This document shows, piece after piece, positions 1 to 6,284 of a stretch of DNA of 21,340 nt. The stretch is from Deltaproteobacteria bacterium (GTDB lineage: Bacteria > JAUYMQ01). Within the stretch, counting starts at the first letter, position 1. The number at the start of each line of letters is the position of its first letter. The notes below the pieces were generated by a model. That model saw only the letters and a program-made list of their open reading frames with translations. It had not been told where the DNA came from and searched no databases. A program made the translations under genes and the position numbers. The stretch lies in the NCBI GenBank assembly GCA_030698575.1, contig JAUYMQ010000469.1, positions 1-21,340 on the forward strand, written 5' to 3'.

Positions 1-462
1 GCGCGCGCCGCCGGGGTCGACGGCTTCATCGTGCCCGACCTGCCGGTGGACGAAGGGGGCGCCTTCTACGACAGGGCCGCAGCCGCCGGCCTGGACGCCG
101 TGCAGCTGGTGGCGCCGACAAGCCCCGACGATCGCGTGCGCATGATCGGTGAGCGCTCCCGCGGATTTCTCTACTACGTTTCGCTCACGGGGGTCACGGG
201 CTCGCGCCAGAAGCTCGCCGCCGACTTGCCCCGCCGGCTGAGCCAGATCCGGAAGCTCACCGACAAGCCGCTCTGCGTGGGTTTCGGCGTCTCGACGCCG
301 GCGCATGCCGCGGAACTCGGCCGCGCGGCCGATGGCGTGATTGTCGGGTCGGCGCTCATCGACTGCTGGGAGAAGGCCGGCCCCGGCCCTGCGGGCCTTG
401 CCGCCGCGGGAAAGTTCATCGCATCACTTCGGAAAGGGCTCGACGCCCTCAAGGGCGGCTGA
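1..462 (+). CDS. trpA: Tryptophan synthase alpha subunit, 3' part
   Basis: This is the C-terminal part of TrpA, which cleaves indole-3-glycerol phosphate to indole and glyceraldehyde 3-phosphate in the last step of tryptophan synthesis, in complex with TrpB. The frame is open from the first base, so the gene begins outside the window. Visible family landmarks are VDGFIVPDLPVDE near the left edge, the SLTGVTG phosphate-loop region (about residues 61-67 of the fragment), the VGFGVSTPAHA segment and GVIVGSALID near the end. The catalytic Glu and Asp residues of the family lie upstream and cannot be checked. The end matches the usual TrpA C-terminus, so only the 5' part is missing. The gene stops 6 bases before the next start, which suggests cotranscription with the membrane protein downstream. 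Confidence 0.95.
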   Translation, partial: ARAAGVDGFIVPDLPVDEGGAFYDRAAAAGLDAVQLVAPTSPDDRVRMIGERSRGFLYYVSLTGVTGSRQKLAADLPRRLSQIRKLTDKPLCVGFGVSTPAHAAELGRAADGVIVGSALIDCWEKAGPGPAGLAAAGKFIASLRKGLDALKGG

Positions 463-468
463 GGCTCG

Positions 469-1761
469 ATGACTGATCGGATCCGCGCGCTCATGGATTC
501 AGTGCATCCGCGAACCGCGCGGCAGCGAACGGCCGCCATCGCGGTCGCCATCCTCCTTTTCAGCGCCGTCTCCATCTTCAGCACGAACGGCTACTACTAC
601 GGCGTCTCGGATCACTCCATCACGGTGCCGTTCCTGAAAGCCTCGATCAACCCCGAGCTCTACCCGGGCGACTATCTTCTGGCGCAGAAAGCCTTTAACT
701 ACACGTTCTTCTGGGAGCTTCTCGCGCTGCTGGTCGATGCGACCGGGGTTTCCATCCAGGTGCTGTTCTTTCTCTTTTACCTCGCCGCCCTCTACGCCAC
801 TTTCCTGGCGGTGTACCTCGTCGCGATGGCGCTCTTCGGCCGCGTAGACGTGGCTTTTCTTTCGATGTTCTTTTTTCTCTTCAGCGCCCCGACGCTGGGT
901 GGTGTGAAGACCATCGATCCCTTGCTGAACACGCGCCTCGTCGCCACACCCGTTCTGCTCTTCGCCCTCTACTACTTTCTGAAAGAACGCTACCGGACGT
1001 CATACTTCCTGCAGGGCTTCTCCTTTCTCATTCACCCGCTCTCGGCGCTCTACACCTTCGTGATGCTGCTCGCGGCAACGATTCCCGCGCTGCGCACCAT
1101 CGGCTTCAGGCGCTTTCTGGGCTGCATCGGGATCTTCACCCTGGCCGCGGCGCCCGTGCTGGCATGGCGGTTGCTGTATGTTCCGGACGGCGCGAGCTTC
1201 TTCGAGATCGATCAGGAGTGGCTCGCCCTCATGCAGGTGCGCAACTCCGATCACGCCTTTCCGTTCTGGTTCAACGGATGGCTCTTCCTGCGCGCGGCCA
1301 TCGTCATGGGGCTGTTCTTCCTGAGCTGGCGGCGCCCGCCGAGCTTCGGAAAGCACCGCGTCGTTCGCTCTGCCACCGCCGCCGTTCTCGTCATGTTCCT
1401 GCTGGGAACTCTCTTTACCGAGCTTTATCCGACCTACGGGGTGATCCAGCTTCAGCTCTTCCGGAGCTTCAAGTTCCTCGTCTTCCTGGCGGCGATCTAC
1501 GCGGCGAACTTCATCCTGGCGGAACTGCGTGAGAACCGGGGGCTCGCGGCCCAGCTCGTGGCGGGGCTCATCCCCTTCGGGATCCTCTCTACCGGGCCGT
1601 CGAGGCGCGCCAGGCGTACTTCGGCGCGGCGGCGCTGGCCATCGTCCTCCTGGGTCACGTGGCAGTGCGCCGCAAGGGGCCCGGCGCCGCCTACTGCGTG
1701 GGGGCGTTCGTCACGGTGGCCCTGGCGATGCTGCTCTGGAACATCGACGGGCTGGATCTGA
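469..1761 (+). CDS. Polytopic membrane protein (DUF6798-like), frameshifted upstream part
   Basis: This is a hydrophobic protein with roughly nine or ten predicted membrane-spanning segments. After the first segment comes an extracytoplasmic-type loop with SDHSITVPFLKASINPELYPGDYLL. That pattern resembles the DUF6798 / glycosyltransferase-C-like family of large membrane proteins, whose biochemical role is unknown to me; this family call is from memory. Authentic sequence runs to about residue 374 (FGIL). After base 1590 the frame gives Arg/Ser-rich low-quality protein up to the stop at 1761, while hydrophobic and family-like sequence continues in another frame. Removing one CT from the CTCTCT at 1585-1590 restores one 575-residue protein ending at 2198. 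The start ATG follows GAGG by four bases. The gene is either a real pseudogene or phase-variable gene, or carries a sequence error. Confidence 0.75.
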   Translation: MTDRIRALMDSVHPRTARQRTAAIAVAILLFSAVSIFSTNGYYYGVSDHSITVPFLKASINPELYPGDYLLAQKAFNYTFFWELLALLVDATGVSIQVLFFLFYLAALYATFLAVYLVAMALFGRVDVAFLSMFFFLFSAPTLGGVKTIDPLLNTRLVATPVLLFALYYFLKERYRTSYFLQGFSFLIHPLSALYTFVMLLAATIPALRTIGFRRFLGCIGIFTLAAAPVLAWRLLYVPDGASFFEIDQEWLALMQVRNSDHAFPFWFNGWLFLRAAIVMGLFFLSWRRPPSFGKHRVVRSATAAVLVMFLLGTLFTELYPTYGVIQLQLFRSFKFLVFLAAIYAANFILAELRENRGLAAQLVAGLIPFGILSTGPSRRARRTSARRRWPSSSWVTWQCAARGPAPPTAWGRSSRWPWRCCSGTSTGWI

Positions 1762-2198
1762 AGGACGTGCAGGACCGCCACTGGAGAGACGTGCAGTACT
1801 GGGCGAGGGGCAACACCGACCGGCGGGACGTGTTCATCGTGCCGCCGGATCTCTCCGGCTTCAGGGTTGAGTCCGAACGCGCGAGTTACGGCGACTGGAA
1901 GGACGGCACGCAGATGTTCTTCGATCCGGCGTTCCGGCGCGAATGGATCCGCCGGATGCGGAAGCTTGGGTATGACGGCGACGCGCGCCGCCTGGGCGCG
2001 AACTACGCCGCGCTTCCGCCGGAACGCTTCATCGAGATCGCGGCGGAGTTCGAGGGAGAGGGGCGGCGGATCTACGCGGTCGTCCCGCACGGTTCGCCTG
2101 ACGGCGCCCCCGTCGACACCGCCAGTTTCGACGCGCTCGACCGCTTCCCGGTGGCCTTCGGGAACGAGGCGTACGTCGTCCGCGCCATCGCGCCCTGA
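1659..2198 (+). CDS. Same membrane protein, C-terminal part after the frameshift
   Basis: This frame continues the upstream membrane protein. Reading back to about 1591 gives YRAVEARQAYF and a hydrophobic stretch (ALAIVLLGHVAV), and the listed ATG at 1659 falls inside that segment, so it is probably not a natural start. After a last membrane helix (VGAFVTVALAMLLWN) comes a soluble C-terminal domain of about 140 residues with DVQYWARGNTDRRDVFIVPP and WKDGTQMFFDP. A 'non-membrane tail after the last helix with a VPP-type motif' is what I recall for DUF6798-like proteins. No enzyme motif is visible. The stop at 2196-2198 is followed by the intergenic region holding the promoter of the TetR gene, so this is the end of the transcription unit that began with trp genes. 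Confidence 0.65.
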   Translation: MAVRRKGPGAAYCVGAFVTVALAMLLWNIDGLDLKDVQDRHWRDVQYWARGNTDRRDVFIVPPDLSGFRVESERASYGDWKDGTQMFFDPAFRREWIRRMRKLGYDGDARRLGANYAALPPERFIEIAAEFEGEGRRIYAVVPHGSPDGAPVDTASFDALDRFPVAFGNEAYVVRAIAP

Positions 2199-2236
2199 GG
2201 CACTCCGATTGTCCTACCGCCCGGCTGCCGGCTCGA

Positions 2237-2264
2237 TTGACAATCCAGTCAACACTCGTAGACT
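2237..2264 (+). promoter_or_regulatory. Sigma70-type promoter of the TetR gene with overlapping palindrome
   Basis: A perfect -35 TTGACA lies at 2237-2242 and a -10-like TAGACT (4 of 6 matches) at 2259-2264, with a 16-base spacer. The -35 box is the left arm of an inverted repeat, TTGAC (2237-2241) and GTCAA (2248-2252) separated by 6 bases. TetR-family proteins commonly bind such dyads at their own promoter, so this is a plausible autoregulatory operator. This rests on sequence inspection only. Confidence 0.5.
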
Positions 2265-2315
2265 GTTGCCCGTCTTGCCCTTTCAACCGCCTGCCGCCGC
2301 CGGTGGACAACGCCC

Positions 2316-2918
2316 ATGGCCCAGTCGCAACCCATCGACAAGCGCACGCTCATCCTCGACGCGGCGATCAAGGTCTTTGCGAAGAACGGCTACCACCGAT
2401 CCCGCGTTTCGGATATCGCCGAAGAGGCGGGCATCGCCTACGGCCTCGTCTATCACTACTTCAAGAACAAGGAAGAGGTGCTGAGCAGCATCTTCCGCGA
2501 GCGTTGGAGCGCGTTTCTCGACGTCATCCGCCTCTACCGCGAGGCGCCGATCACCACCCGGGAGAAGTTCACCAGCATCTGTTTCTATCTGCTCAACTCC
2601 TACAACCTGAGACCGGAGCTGATGGAGGTGCTGATCCTCGAGATCGCGCGCTCGAGCAAGTTCCTCCAGGATTCCCATATCGAGGAGTTCAATGAGGCCT
2701 TCCGGCTGCTCGAGGGAATGATCAGGGACGGGCAGGCGTGCGGTGATCTGCGGGCTGACGTCGATCCCAGTCTGTCGGCCTACAGCTTCCTCGGGGCAAT
2801 CGAGCTGATACTGACGGGATATGTCCTGAACACGCTGAAGGCGCGCGACGTGAAGACCTACCAGAAGGTGGCGGAAACGGTTGTCGACGTCTTCATCGAC
2901 GGGCTCGGCAAGCGCTGA
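2316..2918 (+). CDS. TetR/AcrR-family transcriptional regulator (FadR/YsiA-like)
   Basis: This is a 200-residue one-component regulator. The N-terminal helix-turn-helix is clear: ILDAAIKVFAKNGYHRSRVSDIAEEAGIAYGLVYHYFKNKEEVL, about residues 12-55, with the GLVYHYF recognition helix typical of TetR. The C-terminal half (about 75-195) resembles the ligand-binding domain of YsiA/FadR-type regulators that sense acyl-CoA in Bacillus and relatives; this subfamily call is tentative. The start ATG is preceded by GGTGGA about 8 bases away. The gene is convergent with the hotdog-fold gene, 14 bases apart, so a fatty-acyl or acyl-CoA link between them is possible but unproven. Its own promoter at 2237-2264 carries a small palindrome that could be its operator. 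Confidence 0.9.
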   Translation: MAQSQPIDKRTLILDAAIKVFAKNGYHRSRVSDIAEEAGIAYGLVYHYFKNKEEVLSSIFRERWSAFLDVIRLYREAPITTREKFTSICFYLLNSYNLRPELMEVLILEIARSSKFLQDSHIEEFNEAFRLLEGMIRDGQACGDLRADVDPSLSAYSFLGAIELILTGYVLNTLKARDVKTYQKVAETVVDVFIDGLGKR

Positions 2919-2932
2919 GCAGCAGGCCCAGC

Positions 2933-3745
2933 CTACTTGAGAATCACCTCGGCCACCCCCTCGGCCATCACGAGCCCGCCGTCCTCTCCCAGTATCTCGA
3001 ATCCCATGAAAGTGGTCGCCCGCCTGGTCTCTATGATCCAGCCCGCGACTGTGAGCGGCTCGCCGGCCTCGACGGGCCGCACGGGGCGGACCCTGATGCG
3101 CTTGAGCTGCGAGGGATCGCGCTTGAGGCTCGTGTCGATGACGGTCCGGGCCGCGTGGGCGAGCCCGAGGAAGGGGGAGAGCAGGGCATCGGGCGGGATG
3201 GATGGCGCTGCGCCGCCGGCCTCGCCCATGCATGACGGCGCGATGGCCGTGTAGCGGGCGCGGAAGGCGAGGGGCGGGCGGAGGAAGTGAGTAGCGGGGG
3301 GCGGCGGCGCGGGCGCGCCGGATGCGCGGGGGTGCAGGAGGCGCAGCTCGTAGAGAAAAACGAGAACGCCGAGACGACGCGTCCCCTGGAGCCTGAGCGA
3401 GATGACCTCGCCGCGTTCGTCCTGCTCGATATCGCCGAAACCGGCCGAGAGAACAACGTCGCGCCCCGGCCGCACGGGCCGCGCCAGATTCAATTCGCAG
3501 GCGACGGGGATCAGTTCCTCCGCCGGTACACCAAGCTCGGGGTCGGCGACAGCGCGGGCGAGGGCGGGAATGGCCAGGCGGGCTGCGTAGAGCGGGGGCG
3601 CGATGACGCCGCCGCGGCGCTTCGGATCGACAAAGTAGGGGTTGTTTTCTCCGAGCGCCCGGATGAACTGCTCGATCGATTCCCCCTGGACCCGAACGGT
3701 ATTCGACGGGTAGCTCTTTCCGGCGGAGGCGGGGTTGAAGGGCAT
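2933..3745 (-). CDS. Double-hotdog MaoC / FAS1-like dehydratase-family protein
   Basis: This 270-residue protein appears to contain two hotdog folds. The N-terminal one (about residues 8-140) has SIEQFIRALGENNPYFVDP followed by VIAPPLYAARLA, the pattern of the MaoC N-terminal dehydratase family (enoyl-CoA hydratase 2-like and FAS1-like dehydratases). The C-terminal half (about 150-270) looks like a second hotdog (RPVEAGEPLTVAGWIIETRRATTFMGFEI) but lacks the D-x-NPxH hydratase-2 signature of active MaoC domains. A role in (3R)-hydroxyacyl-CoA or related thioester dehydration is a family-level inference; the substrate is unknown. A Pro/Ala-rich linker separates the halves. The ATG begins one base after the coaE stop, so the two genes are very likely co-translated. 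Confidence 0.8.
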   Translation of the reverse strand: MPFNPASAGKSYPSNTVRVQGESIEQFIRALGENNPYFVDPKRRGGVIAPPLYAARLAIPALARAVADPELGVPAEELIPVACELNLARPVRPGRDVVLSAGFGDIEQDERGEVISLRLQGTRRLGVLVFLYELRLLHPRASGAPAPPPPATHFLRPPLAFRARYTAIAPSCMGEAGGAAPSIPPDALLSPFLGLAHAARTVIDTSLKRDPSQLKRIRVRPVRPVEAGEPLTVAGWIIETRRATTFMGFEILGEDGGLVMAEGVAEVILK

Positions 3746-3746
3746 T

Positions 3747-4403
3747 CTACCGGCTCCCGCCCTGCTGCCCCTCCAGTGCCTTCTCGTCGCCGTCGCCGCC
3801 TGTCACCCGCTCCCAGACTGATCGCGCCTGCCGCGCCGTCTCCCCGGGCTCACCTGAATTGTCGATCACGTAATCAGCCATCCCGGCCTTCTCGTCGAGC
3901 GGCAGCTGGGCCTCGATCCGCGCCAGCGCCTCCGGGCGCGACAGGTCGTCGCGCGCCATGAGCCGGCGGAGCTGGGTTTCCGGGTCGACGTGCACTACCA
4001 GGATGGCGTCGGCTGGGAGCGGGGCGCCGCTGCCCCGCTCCAGGTTCTCGAGATAGAGGGGAATGTCCAGCACAACGGCCTGCGCGCCCCCGGCGGCGTG
4101 CTCTGCGACCCGCTCGGCAATGCGGACGCCGATGCGAGGGTGGGTGATGCGCTCGAGGAGGGCGCGGCGTTCGGGATCGGAGAAGATGATCTTCCCGAGC
4201 TTCTCGCGATCGACCTGGCCGTCGGGCCGCAGGACGGCCTCGCCGAAGGCCTCCACGATTTCACGATGCGCATCCCGGCCCGGCTCCACGACCTCGCGGG
4301 CGATGCGGTCCGCGTCGATGATGGGCACCCCCATCTCCGCGAGCGTGGCGCACACGGCCGACTTGCCGGACGCGATGCCGCCGGTAAGCACAACAAGCTT
4401 CAT
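3747..4403 (-). CDS. coaE: Dephospho-CoA kinase
   Basis: CoaE phosphorylates the 3'-OH of the ribose of dephospho-CoA with ATP, the last step of coenzyme A synthesis, in the cytoplasm. The predicted protein has 218 residues, close to the usual ~200. The P-loop GGIASGKS is at residues 8-15, followed by the family's IIDADRIAREVV segment and the THP(R) motif of the CoA-binding region (ERITHPRI). The C-terminus ends DYVIDNSGEPGETARQ, then a short charged tail. An upstream in-frame ATG at 4505 would add 34 residues unlike any CoaE, so I chose the ATG at 4403; GAGGA lies about 10 bases before it. The gene is the first of a two-gene unit with the hotdog protein. Confidence 0.94.
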   Translation of the reverse strand: MKLVVLTGGIASGKSAVCATLAEMGVPIIDADRIAREVVEPGRDAHREIVEAFGEAVLRPDGQVDREKLGKIIFSDPERRALLERITHPRIGVRIAERVAEHAAGGAQAVVLDIPLYLENLERGSGAPLPADAILVVHVDPETQLRRLMARDDLSRPEALARIEAQLPLDEKAGMADYVIDNSGEPGETARQARSVWERVTGGDGDEKALEGQQGGSR

Positions 4404-4495
4404 GGCCTGGAGGTTCCTCGAGAAGTTCGGGCGAGAGGCCCGGGGCAATTCTTGTAGGCGCGTCTGGGCGGGCGCGTCCAGCGTCAATTGAGTTC

Positions 4496-4524
4496 CGGGT
4501 ACCATGCACCCTGTGACCTGTCAA
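4496..4524 (-). promoter_or_regulatory. Possible coaE promoter
   Basis: On the minus strand a perfect TTGACA (4524-4519) is followed after 17 bases by TACCCG (4501-4496), a poor -10 match. It would start transcription about 85-90 bases before the coaE ATG. The weak -10 keeps confidence low. Confidence 0.3.
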
Positions 4525-4589
4525 ACCAACGGGCGATCGTCGGGCGCGAGGGGCTACACGCTTGCGCGTGGGGCGGCGGGCGCTCCCTT

Positions 4590-4624
4590 CCACAGCCCGG
4601 AGGGCCGCGTGCCCACAGCCCGGA
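4590..4624 (+). repeat. Direct repeat of CCACAGCCCGGA
   Basis: Two identical 12-base copies lie at 4590-4601 and 4613-4624, offset by 23 bases (about two helical turns). The core CCACAG recurs at 4678-4683 within the DnaA-box sequence. The function is unknown; a regulator-binding site is possible. Confidence 0.5.
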
Positions 4625-4637
4625 CATCTCCTAAGGT

Positions 4638-4694
4638 ATTGGAATAACTTGACTTTAAAAGGACTTCGGCGCGTTATCCACAGGACATTCCAAT
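4638..4694. promoter_or_regulatory. Inverted repeat ATTGGAAT / ATTCCAAT flanking a DnaA box
   Basis: ATTGGAAT at 4638-4645 and its exact reverse complement ATTCCAAT at 4687-4694 are separated by 41 bases. Between them is TTATCCACA at 4674-4682, identical to the consensus DnaA box. A half-site GGAAT follows at 4701-4705, just before the promoter at 4710. The placement, immediately upstream of a strong promoter in a divergent intergenic region, suggests regulatory binding sites. Confidence 0.4.
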
Positions 4695-4709
4695 GCTGCC
4701 GGAATCTGC

Positions 4710-4739
4710 TTGACAGCGCCAGCGGCACGGACCTAGGAT
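4710..4739 (+). promoter_or_regulatory. Strong sigma70-type promoter without an adjacent gene
   Basis: Perfect -35 TTGACA at 4710-4715, an 18-base spacer, and -10-like TAGGAT (4 of 6) at 4734-4739. The predicted start is near 4746. It points toward the terminator at 4899-4946 rather than directly at a coding gene. Confidence 0.5.
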
Positions 4740-4745
4740 GTTGTG

Positions 4746-4946
4746 AAATCACTACACGCTCGCACCGCGGGCTGGCGCGTGTCGCTGCCCGCCGCGGGCG
4801 AAGTAGTCAACGCTTGATTGTCGGGTGGAGGGCCAGGGGCCGGCGATTCCGTGGAGGAGCACCCGGGTCAAGGCTTCCGGTCTTTCCATCCGGCATCGAG
4901 GGTGAGCCTGTGCCAACCTCCCCCCCAGCAGGCTCACCCTTTTTTT
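4746..4946 (+). ncRNA. Candidate small structured RNA or pheA-operon leader
   Basis: A unit of about 200 bases lies between a consensus-like promoter and an intrinsic terminator. It contains no convincing coding ORF. It can form local helices: ACTAC (4751-4755) with GTAGT (4803-4807); inside that, ACACGC with GCGTGT or alternatively GCGGGC with GCCCGC; then an eight-pair helix ATTGTCGG with CCGGCGAT that includes two G-U pairs. The final hairpin is the terminator. I found no 4.5S RNA, tmRNA, 6S or T-box signature. It may be a free sRNA. It may instead be a premature-termination leader of the aromatic operon, whose first gene begins about 220 bases after the terminator, but no clear antiterminator or Phe/Tyr/Trp-rich leader peptide was seen. 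Confidence 0.45.
4899..4946 (+). terminator. Strong intrinsic terminator
   Basis: A perfect 12-bp stem, AGGGTGAGCCTG (4899-4910) with CAGGCTCACCCT (4929-4940), an 18-base loop, and seven consecutive T (4940-4946). It terminates rightward transcription before pheA, although no plus-strand protein gene lies upstream of it back to the TetR gene. Confidence 0.88.
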
Positions 4947-4958
4947 GTCTCCGCCCCT

Positions 4959-4979
4959 TAAGTGGGACAGTCCCTCTTA
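4959..4979. repeat. Palindrome centred on GGGACAGTCCC
   Basis: GGGAC-A-GTCCC at 4964-4974 extends outward as TAAG / CTTA with one T:T mismatch, giving a 21-base imperfect palindrome. GGGACAGTCCC-type palindromes are, as I recall, common dispersed REP-like or transposon-end repeats in several environmental bacterial genomes. No transposase is adjacent. It could equally be an operator for pheA. Confidence 0.4.
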
Positions 4980-4996
4980 TCAGCCCGTAAGCTCTT

Positions 4997-5042
4997 GAAA
5001 AATAAAAATTAATTTGATTTTCGGAGGACTCTGGGGTAGGTT
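4997..5042 (+). promoter_or_regulatory. Likely pheA promoter with AT-rich UP element
   Basis: A -35-like TTGATT at 5014-5019 and TAGGTT at 5037-5042 are spaced by 17 bases. Immediately upstream is an A/T-only tract (4998-5013), very unlike the surrounding GC-rich DNA, as expected for an UP element bound by the alpha subunit of RNA polymerase. It would give a leader of about 120 bases before the pheA GTG. Confidence 0.45.
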
Positions 5043-5058
5043 CCCCGGCTGTCACCGA

Positions 5059-5101
5059 GTCGGCCGCCGCCGACGCCTGGCGATCCCTCGAGCATGCTCG
5101 A
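5059..5101 (+). promoter_or_regulatory. Structured pheA leader: hairpin and 14-bp palindrome
   Basis: GTCGGC (5059-5064) pairs with GCCGAC (5069-5074) around a 4-base loop. A perfect 14-bp palindrome TCGAGCATGCTCGA lies at 5088-5101. Both sit between the proposed promoter and the pheA start. The palindrome could be a repressor operator or an RNA hairpin; no T-run follows it. Confidence 0.35.
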
Positions 5102-5169
5102 AAACCAAAGGATCCCGGGCACTTCCCTGCGCCATCGCCGGGTCGGGAGGTTGGAAGACCGAACTGCCT

Positions 5170-6279
5170 GTGAACCCCAAAGGCTCCGGAAAGAACTCCC
5201 GGACGGACAACCAGGAAATTCAGGGCCTTCGCGAACGCATCGACGACGTCGATCTGAAGGTCCTGAAGCTTCTCAACGCCCGCGCCAAGCTCGCCGCCGA
5301 GATCGGGAAGGTCAAGTCCCGCTCTCGCCGCACCGTCTACATCCCCAGCCGCGAACGCGAGATTTTCAAGCGCCTCACCGCCGCCAATGAGGGGCCCTTT
5401 CCCAACGAGGGGGTCCGGGCGGTCTTCCGCGAGATCGTCAGCGCCTCGCGATCCCTCGAGCGCCCGCTCAAGGTCGCCTACTTCGGCCCTGAAGCCACCT
5501 TCACGCACCTGGCCTCGCTCCGGCAATTCGGCGGATCGGCCCAGCACGTCCCGCGCGCCGGCATCGCCGACGTCTTCGACGCCGTCGAGCGGCGCCAGGC
5601 CGAGTACGGCGTGGTCCCCGTCGAGAACTCCACCGAGGGAGTCGTGAGCCACACGCTCGATCTCTTCGTGACGAGCGATCTCACCATCTTCGCCGAGATC
5701 GTGCTTCCCATCAGCCACGACCTCCTCTCGCAATCGGGCAAGCTGGAAGACGTCGCCCGGGTCGTCTCGCACCCCCAGGCGCTCGCGCAGTGCCGCAAGT
5801 GGCTCGACCGCAATCTCCCGAACGTTCCCCGGCTCGAGGTTCACTCGACCTCCGCGGCGGCGCAGGCGGCGAAGGAAGATCCCACGACTGCCGCGATCTC
5901 CAGTGAGTTCGCCGGCGACTACTACGGACTCAAGGTCGTGCAGAGCAAGGTCGAGGACAACGTGAACAACGTCACCCGCTTCCTGGTCATCGGCCACGAG
6001 ACGCCGCCCCGGAGCAAGCACGACGTGACCTCGCTCATGTTCTCGATCAAGAAGGACGAAGTGGGCGCCCTCTACAACGTGCTCGAGGTGTTCGCGCGCA
6101 ACCGGGTGAACCTTTCGAAGATCGAGAGCCGCCCGATGAAAAACCAGGCCTGGGAGTACATCTTCTTCCTCGATCTGCAGGGGCACCTCGCCGAACCGGC
6201 GGTGAAGAAGGCGCTCAAGGAAGTCGAGAAACGCTGCTTCTTTTTGAAGGTCCTCGGAAGCTACCCGAGGGCGGGCTAG
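5170..6279 (+). CDS. pheA: Chorismate mutase / prephenate dehydratase (P-protein)
   Basis: This bifunctional cytoplasmic enzyme converts chorismate to prephenate and then to phenylpyruvate for phenylalanine synthesis. From the GTG start it has 369 residues, the normal P-protein length. An AroQ-type chorismate mutase domain (about 14-95: LRERIDDVDLKVLKLLNARAKLA) is followed by the prephenate dehydratase domain (about 99-275: KVAYFGPEATFTH, VPVENSTEG, and the catalytic TRF at 269-271). A C-terminal ACT domain follows, with the phenylalanine-binding ESRP at 319-322, which predicts feedback inhibition by Phe. The only in-frame ATG upstream (5014) would add 52 unrelated residues and overlap the promoter, so GTG at 5170 is preferred; its ribosome-binding site is weak. 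It is the first gene of a tightly spaced aromatic operon. Confidence 0.95.
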   Translation: MNPKGSGKNSRTDNQEIQGLRERIDDVDLKVLKLLNARAKLAAEIGKVKSRSRRTVYIPSREREIFKRLTAANEGPFPNEGVRAVFREIVSASRSLERPLKVAYFGPEATFTHLASLRQFGGSAQHVPRAGIADVFDAVERRQAEYGVVPVENSTEGVVSHTLDLFVTSDLTIFAEIVLPISHDLLSQSGKLEDVARVVSHPQALAQCRKWLDRNLPNVPRLEVHSTSAAAQAAKEDPTTAAISSEFAGDYYGLKVVQSKVEDNVNNVTRFLVIGHETPPRSKHDVTSLMFSIKKDEVGALYNVLEVFARNRVNLSKIESRPMKNQAWEYIFFLDLQGHLAEPAVKKALKEVEKRCFFLKVLGSYPRAG

Positions 6280-6284
6280 GGATT

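Noticed and set aside
4674-4682. DnaA box as sign of a replication origin
   Set aside because: Only one perfect box was seen, with no dnaA, dnaN, gidA or AT-rich unwinding element beside it. A single 9-mer can occur by chance.
4746-4946. 6S RNA, 4.5S RNA, tmRNA or T-box riboswitch
   Set aside because: The 5' and 3' ends do not pair as in 6S RNA, the SRP tetraloop region and tmRNA tag are absent, and no AGGGTGG-ACCGCG T-box motif precedes the terminator.
5014-5169. Upstream ATG (5014) as the pheA start
   Set aside because: It would add 52 residues without chorismate mutase similarity and lies on the proposed -35 box.
4807-6186. 459-codon minus-strand frame opposite pheA and its leader
   Set aside because: It crosses the terminator and promoter region and lies antisense to a well-supported pheA. 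Its protein sequence has no recognisable domain.
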